From Sporanaerobium hydrogeniformans (lineage in GTDB: Bacteria > Bacillota > Clostridia > Lachnospirales > Cellulosilyticaceae), in NCBI RefSeq assembly GCF_002735925.1, contig NZ_PEDL01000002.1, positions 186,001-250,000 on the forward strand: DNA of 64,000 nucleotides. Reading direction: 5' to 3'. A program made the position numbers and the translations under genes. This document shows, piece by piece, positions 34,013 through 41,760 of the stretch (position 1 is its first letter; every line of letters begins with the position of its first letter). The notes beneath the pieces are model-generated. The model searched no databases and had not been told where the DNA came from. It worked only from the letters and a program-made list of their open reading frames with translations.

Positions 34013-34265
34013 AATCCAATAAACAACATGCAATGACAAAGAGGAGTATAGTAGTACTGCGACTAGAGAGAGAAGATGATGACGCTGCAAGTCTTCTTAC
34101 GCAAAGGCTATTAGAAGGTAGCTTTGGAGCACTATTTCTGAAATTAAGTAGGAAGTAGCGGGTCAGCCCGTTATAGCATTTGAGAGTTTTGCTTGCAAAG
34201 CAAAAAATTAAGGTGGTACCGCGAGCTTTTTCGTCCTTAGAGATAAGGAAGAAAAAGCTCTTTTT
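34013..34265 (+). promoter_or_regulatory. T-box leader (tRNA-sensing riboswitch) of valS
   Basis: The conserved T-box AAGGTGGTACCGCG is at 34210-34223. A terminator follows at once, GAGCTTTTTC with GAAAAAGCTC and a T-run (34223-34265), including the usual CGTCCTT...AAGGA arm. The 5' part (34025-34110) shows a Stem I with the AGAGAG motif and GCTGCAAG. In such leaders uncharged tRNA pairs with the T-box and prevents termination. The tRNA should be tRNA-Val because valS is downstream; I did not fix the specifier codon. Confidence 0.93.
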
Positions 34266-34289
34266 ATTGGGAAAATAAGGAGGCTTAGG

Positions 34290-34493
34290 ATGCAGCTCAT
34301 TGGATTTGTACTGCTTTGTATCGGCTTAGCCATTACTTTGGGAGCAAGGCGAATTGTACTTGCTAAAACAAAGCTAGATAAGGAAGATAAAGAAGAGATA
34401 GAAATTCTAGCAGCAGGAGCTATTATTGCGGTGAGATTAGCTGGTTTTGTGGTAGCAGCTATAGGTTTGGTTTTTTTGATGTTAATGCACTAA
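34290..34493 (+). CDS. Small two-helix membrane protein
   Basis: A 67-residue protein with two membrane helices (MQLIGFVLLCIGLAITLGA and a C-terminal GFVVAAIGLVFLMLMH) joined by a charged loop, KTKLDKEDKEEIE. The family is not recognised. AGGAGG lies upstream of the ATG. It sits between the T-box terminator and valS, 16 bases before valS, so its expression must also follow valine-tRNA charging. Confidence 0.65.
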   Translation: MQLIGFVLLCIGLAITLGARRIVLAKTKLDKEDKEEIEILAAGAIIAVRLAGFVVAAIGLVFLMLMH

Positions 34494-34509
34494 AACAAAG
34501 GAGGATATT

Positions 34510-37152
34510 ATGAAAGAATTAGAAAAAGTATATGATCCTAATCAAGTAGAAGAAAGATTGTATCAAAAATGGGTAGATAACGGTTATTTCCATGCGGAAG
34601 TAGAAAAGGATAAAGAACCTTTTACTATCGTGATGCCACCCCCTAATATTACAGGACAATTGCATATGGGTCACGCCCTTGATAATACCCTTCAAGATAT
34701 TTTAACTCGCTATAAACGTATGCAAGGTTATAATGCCCTTTGGGTACCTGGTGTAGACCATGCCAGTATTGCTACAGAAGTAAAAATTGTAGAGCAAATG
34801 TTAAAAGAAGGCATTACTAAAGAGGATATTGGACGTGAAGGTTTTCTTGAACGTGCATGGGAATGGAAAGAACAATATGGTGGACGTATTATTAGTCAGC
34901 TTAAGAAGATAGGAAGTTCTTGTGACTGGGAACGTGAACGTTTTACCATGGATGAAGGTTGTAGTGAAGCTGTACAAGAAGTTTTTATTAGACTTTATAA
35001 TAAAGGATATATTTATAGAGGCTCTCGTATTATTAACTGGTGTCCAGTATGTGGAACTTCTATTTCGGATGCAGAAGTAGAACATGCTGAAAAAGAAGGT
35101 AATTTTTGGCACTTACGCTACCCAGTTGTAGGGAGTGATGAATTTATTCAGTTAGCAACGACTCGTCCTGAAACCATGCTAGGTGATACAGCTGTGGCAG
35201 TTAATCCAGAAGATGAACGTTATAAACATCTTATTGGTAAAACAGTCAAATTACCTCTTACTGATAGAGAGATACCCATTATTGCCGATAGTTATGTAGA
35301 TCAAGAGTTTGGAACAGGTGTGGTAAAAATTACACCAGCTCATGATCCTAACGACTTTGAAGTAGGTCAGCGTCATAATTTACCTCAAATCTGTGTTATG
35401 AATGATGATGGAACCATGAATGCTTTAGCGGGTAAATATACAGGTATGGATCGTTATGATGCACGTCGTGAAATGGTAAAAGATCTTGAAGCAGAAGGTA
35501 TTTTAGTAAAAGTAGAACCACACACTCATAATGTAGGGACACATGACCGTTGTAAGGCTGTTATTGAGCCGATGATTAAAGCCCAATGGTTTGTTAAAAT
35601 GGAAGAGTTAGCAAAGCCAGCTCTTGAAGCTGTAAGGAATGGGGATATGAATCTTGTTCCTAAACGTTTTGAAAAAACCTACTTTAATTGGCTGGAAAAT
35701 ATCAGAGATTGGTGTATTTCTCGTCAGCTCTGGTGGGGACATCGTATTCCAGCTTATTATTGTGAAGAATGTGGTGAAATTATTATTTCAAAAGAAATGC
35801 CTCATAGTTGTCTAAAATGTCAAGGAACAAAGTTGGTACAAGATGAGGATACTTTAGATACATGGTTTAGCTCTGCACTATGGCCATTCTCTACTTTAGG
35901 CTGGCCAGAAAAAACGGAAGAACTTGAACATTTTTATCCAACAAGTGTCCTTGTGACAGGTTATGATATTATCTTCTTCTGGGTAATACGTATGGTATTT
36001 TCAGGCCTTGAACAAATGGGGGAAATACCATTTAAGGATGTTTTATTCCATGGACTTGTAAGAGATGCTGAAGGACGCAAGATGAGTAAATCTTTAGGTA
36101 ATGGTATTGACCCACTTGAAGTGATTGAAAAGTATGGTGCAGATGCACTAAGATTAACTTTAGTAACAGGTAATGCACCAGGTAATGATATGCGTTTCTA
36201 CTATGAAAGAGTAGAAGCAAACCGTAACTTTGGTAACAAATTATGGAATGCAGCACGTTTTATCCTTATGAACTTTGAAGGAGAAGACATTAACTTAACG
36301 GTTAAAGAAGAAGAGTTTACAGCGGCAGACCGTTGGATTCTTTCTAAAGTAAATACACTTGCTAAAGAAGTAACAGAGAATATGGATAAATACGACTTAG
36401 GTATTGCTGTTCAAAAGCTTTATGACTTTGCTTGGGAAGAATTCTGTGATTGGTATATTGAGATGGTAAAACCACGCCTTTATAACAAAGAAGATGTTTC
36501 TCGTAAGGCTGCTCTTTGGACACTTAAAACAGTCATGATTTCTATTTTAAAGATGCTCCATCCTTATATCCCCTTCATTACAGAAGAAATTTTTATGAGT
36601 CTTCAAGATCAAGAAGATACTATCATGCTTTCTAGTTGGCCAACCTTTAAAAAAGAATGGGATTATAAGGAAGATGAAGAAGAAATTGAACTTTTAAAAG
36701 GTGCTGTACGTAATATTCGTAATTTAAGAAGTGAAATGAATGTACCTCCTTCACGTAAAGCCAAAGTATATGTTGTATCAGAGGATACAAAGACACTTGA
36801 TATTTTTGAAAGAGGTAAAGTATTCTTTAGCGTACTTGGTTTTGCTTCAGAAGTTATTATTCAAAAAGATACTACAGGTATTGATAGTGATGCTGTTTCT
36901 GTTGTTGTTCCTCATGCAACACTTTATATTCCTTTTGCGGAGCTTGTAGATATTGAAAAAGAGTTGGAACGTCTCACTAAAGAAAAGCAGAAGTTAGAAG
37001 CAGAAGTAGAGCGTGTAGACAAAAAGCTCTCTAACGAGGGTTTTGTGGCTAAAGCACCTGCCAAGCTGATTGAAGAAGAAAAGGCAAAACGTCAAAAATA
37101 TCAAGATATGCTTCAAGTTGTTGTTGAGCGCTTAAATCATTTAAAGAAATAA
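34510..37152 (+). CDS. valS: Valine--tRNA ligase
   Basis: An 880-residue class I aminoacyl-tRNA synthetase that charges tRNA-Val. The HIGH motif is HMGH at residues 52-55 within PPPNITGQLHMGHAL, and the KMSKS motif is at 524-528 (GRKMSKSLGNGIDPLEVI). The editing domain lies between them (ATTRPETMLGDTAVAV). The C-terminal end has the anticodon-binding domain and a coiled coil (about 805-880) typical of ValS. Length is normal. AAAGGAGG precedes the ATG. It is regulated by the T-box leader two genes upstream. Confidence 0.98.
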   Translation: MKELEKVYDPNQVEERLYQKWVDNGYFHAEVEKDKEPFTIVMPPPNITGQLHMGHALDNTLQDILTRYKRMQGYNALWVPGVDHASIATEVKIVEQMLKEGITKEDIGREGFLERAWEWKEQYGGRIISQLKKIGSSCDWERERFTMDEGCSEAVQEVFIRLYNKGYIYRGSRIINWCPVCGTSISDAEVEHAEKEGNFWHLRYPVVGSDEFIQLATTRPETMLGDTAVAVNPEDERYKHLIGKTVKLPLTDREIPIIADSYVDQEFGTGVVKITPAHDPNDFEVGQRHNLPQICVMNDDGTMNALAGKYTGMDRYDARREMVKDLEAEGILVKVEPHTHNVGTHDRCKAVIEPMIKAQWFVKMEELAKPALEAVRNGDMNLVPKRFEKTYFNWLENIRDWCISRQLWWGHRIPAYYCEECGEIIISKEMPHSCLKCQGTKLVQDEDTLDTWFSSALWPFSTLGWPEKTEELEHFYPTSVLVTGYDIIFFWVIRMVFSGLEQMGEIPFKDVLFHGLVRDAEGRKMSKSLGNGIDPLEVIEKYGADALRLTLVTGNAPGNDMRFYYERVEANRNFGNKLWNAARFILMNFEGEDINLTVKEEEFTAADRWILSKVNTLAKEVTENMDKYDLGIAVQKLYDFAWEEFCDWYIEMVKPRLYNKEDVSRKAALWTLKTVMISILKMLHPYIPFITEEIFMSLQDQEDTIMLSSWPTFKKEWDYKEDEEEIELLKGAVRNIRNLRSEMNVPPSRKAKVYVVSEDTKTLDIFERGKVFFSVLGFASEVIIQKDTTGIDSDAVSVVVPHATLYIPFAELVDIEKELERLTKEKQKLEAEVERVDKKLSNEGFVAKAPAKLIEEEKAKRQKYQDMLQVVVERLNHLKK

Positions 37153-37162
37153 GAGTTTGTAT

Positions 37163-37203
37163 AAAGACGTATTTTCTAGAAAACTAGGGGATACGTCTTT
37201 TAA
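37163..37203 (+). terminator. Terminator after valS
   Basis: AAAGACGTAT pairs with ATACGTCTTT, followed by T residues, 10 bases after the stop. The gap to 37383 is AT-rich and otherwise empty. Confidence 0.85.
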
Positions 37204-37383
37204 AATTAATTATGCAGAGAGGGTAAATCACAAGTAAAAGCCATCTCTATACAATAATGAAATTTGGGACTATAATAAAGAAAGCATCACTTTATAAAAA
37301 TTTTACATAAATAAGTGTTTATAAAAATAAAAGGTAAAATATAAAGAATAATTATTATTTTTAGCACAATGAGGTGTTGTAGT

Positions 37384-40300
37384 ATGAAGCAGGGTTTGTA
37401 TTTAGGTGTAGATATAGGATCTACAACAGTAAAAGTAGTTTTTTTAGATAAAGCATTTAAACTTATTTACTCTAGGTACGAAAGACATTATTCAGATATA
37501 CGAAAAACTTTGTTACATATTTTAGAGACAAGTAGAGAGGTAGTAGGCAATGCGTCTATTCAATTAGTGATTACAGGTTCAGGAGCTATGGAGCTTGCGA
37601 CACTATTAAAATTACAATTTGTACAAGAGGTGATTGCCTGTACAGAAGCAGTGGAGTATTATATTCCACAAACAGATGTGGCTATTGAATTAGGAGGGGA
37701 AGATGGAAAAATCACCTATTTCTTAGATACGTTGGAACAGCGCATGAATGGAAGCTGTGCCGGGGGCACAGGTGCCTTTATTGATCAGATGGCAACACTT
37801 TTAGAAACAGATGCAGCAGGACTCAATGAACTTGCAAAAAAGCATAAGGTTATCTATCCCATTGCAGCAAGGTGCGGGGTATTTGCCAAGACAGATGTAC
37901 AGCCCCTTATTAATGAAGGAGTAGGCAAAGAAGATATTGCGGCTTCTATTTTTCAGGCTGTTGTTAATCAAACAATTAGCGTTTTAGCGTGTGGTAAGCC
38001 TATTAAAGGGAGAATTGCCTTTTTAGGAGGCCCGCTTTTTTTCCTTTCAGAACTAAGGGAACGTTTTATAGCAACCTTACATTTGAAAGAAGAGGAAGTG
38101 ATTTTACCAAAAGAACCTCAACTTTTTGTTGCCTTAGGTGCAGCTTTATTAGCTCAAAAAGAAGAAAGTCTTTTTCTAGAAGAGTTACTTAAGAGATTAG
38201 AAGATTTAGAACAAGGTTTTAGCAGAAGGCATAGTTTAAAACCTTTATTTGAAAAAAAAGAGGAGCTTGAAGTTTTTCGTCAGAGACATCAAACTTATAA
38301 GGTAAAGGAAAGCTCATTAGTTACTTGTCAAAAAGAGCTTTTTTTAGGAATTGATGCAGGTTCTACTACGACTAAACTAGCGCTTATTGATTCACAAGGA
38401 ACATTGGTGTATTCTTTTTACGGAAGCAATAAAGGAGACCCTCTTCAGTTGATAGAGGATAAATTAAAGGAATTATATGAATTATTACCTGTAGGAGTTC
38501 AGATTAAAAATAGTTGTGTAACAGGTTATGGTGAAGCTTTAATAAAAAATACCTTTAAAGTAGATTTAGGTGAAGTGGAGACAATTGCTCACTATAAAGC
38601 AGCACAAAGGTTTAGTAAAAAGGTAGAGTTTATATTGGATATTGGTGGTCAGGATATGAAGTGCATACGCACCAGAGAAGGTGTGGTACAATCGGTTATT
38701 TTAAATGAGGCATGTTCTTCGGGGTGTGGCTCTTTTATTGAGATGTTTAGTCAATCTTTGGATATGAGTCTTGAGGAGTTTGTGGAAGCTGCACTTTATG
38801 CCAGGGATCCAGTAGATTTAGGAACACGGTGTACTGTTTTTATGAATTCTAAAGTAAAAGAAGCACAAAAAGAAGGTGCGACAATAGGAGATATTTCAGC
38901 AGGACTTTCCTATTCTGTTATTAAAAATGCTTTATATAAGGTAATCAAACTGCGCAGTACGGAAGAAATACAAGGGGATATTGTTGTGCAAGGTGGTACC
39001 TTTTATAATGAAGCAGTTTTACGAGCTATTGAACTTATTTTAGGTAAGGAGGTCATCCGTCCGAGCATTGCTGGATTAATGGGAGCTTATGGAGCAGCTC
39101 TTTTAGCAGTAGAGCGTTATCAAGGAAAGCCAAGTACCTTATTAAATAGTGAGGAAATTTGTAAACTTTCTATGATTAAGATTCCTTCACGTTGCAAAGG
39201 CTGTGAAAACCACTGTCTTTTAACTGTTAATGAACTCAGTGATGGTAGACGCTTCGTATATGGCAATAAGTGTGAAAAAATGAATGGTAGTAAAGAGCGA
39301 ATAGGGGAGATTCCTAATTTGGTACACTATAAGTATAAGCGTGTTTTTGACTATGAGAGCCTTCCCATTGAGGAAGCGCCTCGCGGCAGTGTAGGTATAC
39401 CAAGAGTACTTAATATATATGAAAATTATCCTTTTTGGCATAGTTTCTTTACAACCCTTGGATTTCGTGTAGAGCTATCAAGTGTTTCTCATAAAAAAAT
39501 TTATGAAAAAGGAATCGCAACTATTCCATCGGAATCTGTATGCTATCCTGCTAAAATAACTCATGGGCATATTATGGATTTAGTAGAAAAAGGTATTCGT
39601 TTTATCTTCTATCCTTCTGTGCCTTATGAAAGGCAAGAAGATCTAACAAGTGATAATCACTATAATTGTCCTATTGTTACTTCTTACCCAGAAGTTATTA
39701 AGAACAATGTGGATGAAGTAAGAGATTCTAAATTTATTTTTAAATATCCTTTTTTAAACTTAAATGATACGCAAATGGTAACTAAGCAACTTACAAAAGA
39801 GTTTAAAGAATTAAATATTACTTATAAGGAAATAAAAGCAGCTGTTACAAAGGGATTTGAGACTCTAGAAGTTTTTAAAGCGGATATGGCAGCTAAAGGT
39901 GAAGAAACACTTAAATGGATGCATAAAGAAGGAGTTCAAGGAGTCGTAGTAAGTGGACGTCCTTACCATGTAGATCCTGGGATCAACCATGGGCTTACCC
40001 ATCTCATTACGGGAGAAGGACTGGCCGTTTTAACAGAAGATTCGGTAGCTCATTTAGGGAAGATTCAAAGACCACTTCGTGTACTGGACCAATGGTCTTA
40101 TCATAACCGATTATATCGTGCAGCAGATTTTGTGAGTCATCAGAAGAATTTAGAATTAGTACAGTTAACTTCTTTTGGCTGTGGTTTGGATGCGGTAACA
40201 GCTGATCAAGTACAAGAAATACTTGAAGGTGCAGGGAAAATTTATACCCTTATTAAAATTGATGAAGGAAGTAACCTAGGAGCTATTAAGATTCGCATTC

Positions 40301-41595
40301 GTTCTTTAAAGGCAGCTATGGAGGAACGTAAAAAGCTATATAGGAAAGAAAAAGTAAGTGTACCTAGACCTAGAGTTATCTTTACTAAACAAATGAAGAA
40401 GGACCATATTCTTTTGGCACCTCAAATGTCACCTATTCATTTTCAGTTTGTAGAAGAGGTTTTTAAAAGCTCAGGCTATCAGTTTAAACTATTAGCTGAT
40501 GCAACAAGAGAAGATATTGAAGAAGGGCTTAAATATGTTAATAATGATGCATGCTATCCTGCTATTATTGTGATTGGTCAGTTTATTAGGGCTCTTAAAA
40601 GTGGTGAATATGATATCCATAATACCTCTCTTATGATAACGCAAACAGGGGGAGGGTGCAGAGCGTCTAATTATATTGGTTTTTTGCGTAAGGCACTTCA
40701 TGAATGTGGTTTTGATGAGATACCTGTTATTTCCCTAAATGCTTCTGGTTTAGAGGATAATCCAGGGCTTTCACTTACTCCCAATATGTTAAATAAGGCA
40801 ATTATTGCTATTTTATATGGAGATTTATTAATGCGTGTTTTATACCGTACACGTCCTTATGAAGCGGTTCATGGTTCTGCAAATGCACTCTATGAAAAAT
40901 GGGTAGCAAGGGGGATTGAAAATGTAAGGACAGGGAATAAGACTGTTTTTAAACAAAATGTAGCTGCTATTGTAAAAGAGTTTGATACATTAGAGTTAAA
41001 GGAAATAGTTAAGCCTAAGATAGGGCTTGTAGGTGAGATTTTAGTAAAGTTTCATCCTGAGGCCAATAATCATGCAGTGGATATTATTGAAAAAGAAGGG
41101 GGAGAGGCTGTAATGCCAGATCTCTTAGACTTTTTCCTTTATTGCGCTTATAATAATATCTTTAAGCATCATTTTTTAGAAAAATCCATTAAAGGAAAAT
41201 TAGGAGGGCAGATTGCTATTGCCTATCTAGAACAAAAACGTCAGTATGTAAAAGAGGTTTTAGCAAAAAGTAAACGCTTTACTCCTCCTCACTCTATTAA
41301 TCATTTGGCTCAAAAAGCAGGAGAGATTATGTCATTAGGGCATCAAATGGGAGAAGGTTGGTTTTTAACAGGAGAAATCATTAGCTTGCTAGAAGAAAAA
41401 GTGAATGGTATCATTTGTATGCAACCTTTTGGATGTTTACCTAATCATGTCACAGGGAAAGGTATGGTCAAGGAATTAAGACGTGTTTATCCACATTCGA
41501 ATATTGTAACAGTTGATTATGATCCAGGAGCTTCCAGTGTCAATCAGTTGAATCGTATCAAACTCATGATGGCAACAGCTTTTAAAAATCAATAA
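37384..41595 (+). CDS. Giant 2-hydroxyacyl-CoA dehydratase activase-like protein (two BadF/BcrA domains + DUF2229)
   Basis: A 1403-residue cytosolic protein. Two ASKHA ATPase domains of the BadF/BadG/BcrA/BcrD type lie at about 1-290 and 315-590; each starts with a phosphate loop (LGVDIGSTTVKVVFLD and LGIDAGSTTTKLALID). They carry the Cys segments GSCAGGTGAF and ACSSGCGSF, where activases bind their bridging 4Fe-4S cluster. A cysteine cluster CKGCENHCLL follows at about 610. The DUF2229 domain is at about 660-880, and the rest resembles the dehydratase-subunit-like tail. Single-domain relatives (HgdC) reduce 2-hydroxyacyl-CoA dehydratases at the cost of ATP. The role of this fused form is not known. 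AGGTG lies 8 bases before the ATG at 37384; an ATG five codons earlier overlaps that site. No dehydratase subunit gene is adjacent. Confidence 0.88.
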   Translation: MKQGLYLGVDIGSTTVKVVFLDKAFKLIYSRYERHYSDIRKTLLHILETSREVVGNASIQLVITGSGAMELATLLKLQFVQEVIACTEAVEYYIPQTDVAIELGGEDGKITYFLDTLEQRMNGSCAGGTGAFIDQMATLLETDAAGLNELAKKHKVIYPIAARCGVFAKTDVQPLINEGVGKEDIAASIFQAVVNQTISVLACGKPIKGRIAFLGGPLFFLSELRERFIATLHLKEEEVILPKEPQLFVALGAALLAQKEESLFLEELLKRLEDLEQGFSRRHSLKPLFEKKEELEVFRQRHQTYKVKESSLVTCQKELFLGIDAGSTTTKLALIDSQGTLVYSFYGSNKGDPLQLIEDKLKELYELLPVGVQIKNSCVTGYGEALIKNTFKVDLGEVETIAHYKAAQRFSKKVEFILDIGGQDMKCIRTREGVVQSVILNEACSSGCGSFIEMFSQSLDMSLEEFVEAALYARDPVDLGTRCTVFMNSKVKEAQKEGATIGDISAGLSYSVIKNALYKVIKLRSTEEIQGDIVVQGGTFYNEAVLRAIELILGKEVIRPSIAGLMGAYGAALLAVERYQGKPSTLLNSEEICKLSMIKIPSRCKGCENHCLLTVNELSDGRRFVYGNKCEKMNGSKERIGEIPNLVHYKYKRVFDYESLPIEEAPRGSVGIPRVLNIYENYPFWHSFFTTLGFRVELSSVSHKKIYEKGIATIPSESVCYPAKITHGHIMDLVEKGIRFIFYPSVPYERQEDLTSDNHYNCPIVTSYPEVIKNNVDEVRDSKFIFKYPFLNLNDTQMVTKQLTKEFKELNITYKEIKAAVTKGFETLEVFKADMAAKGEETLKWMHKEGVQGVVVSGRPYHVDPGINHGLTHLITGEGLAVLTEDSVAHLGKIQRPLRVLDQWSYHNRLYRAADFVSHQKNLELVQLTSFGCGLDAVTADQVQEILEGAGKIYTLIKIDEGSNLGAIKIRIRSLKAAMEERKKLYRKEKVSVPRPRVIFTKQMKKDHILLAPQMSPIHFQFVEEVFKSSGYQFKLLADATREDIEEGLKYVNNDACYPAIIVIGQFIRALKSGEYDIHNTSLMITQTGGGCRASNYIGFLRKALHECGFDEIPVISLNASGLEDNPGLSLTPNMLNKAIIAILYGDLLMRVLYRTRPYEAVHGSANALYEKWVARGIENVRTGNKTVFKQNVAAIVKEFDTLELKEIVKPKIGLVGEILVKFHPEANNHAVDIIEKEGGEAVMPDLLDFFLYCAYNNIFKHHFLEKSIKGKLGGQIAIAYLEQKRQYVKEVLAKSKRFTPPHSINHLAQKAGEIMSLGHQMGEGWFLTGEIISLLEEKVNGIICMQPFGCLPNHVTGKGMVKELRRVYPHSNIVTVDYDPGASSVNQLNRIKLMMATAFKNQ

Positions 41596-41626
41596 TAAGT
41601 ATTAGAAGAAGTTTCTTTCCTTTTTA

Positions 41627-41683
41627 AAAAGATAGCAGATAAGAGGTGATTAAAACAACCTTTCTTATTTGCTATCTTTTTTG
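41627..41683 (+). terminator. Terminator after the activase-like gene
   Basis: AAAGATAGCAGATAAGAGGT pairs with ACCTTTCTTATTTGCTATCTTT with small mismatches, and a T-run follows. Confidence 0.85.
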
Positions 41684-41760
41684 TTTTATATGACATACAA
41701 AATAGTCAAGCTGTATATATATAGTAGTAGGTTACACTTTGATGAATGAGGGAGGAGACT

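Noticed and set aside
37384-41595. Calling the large activase RamA, the corrinoid reactivator
   Set aside because: Its ATPase domains are of BadF/BcrA type with a DUF2229 region, and the C-terminal ferredoxin layout of RamA is absent.
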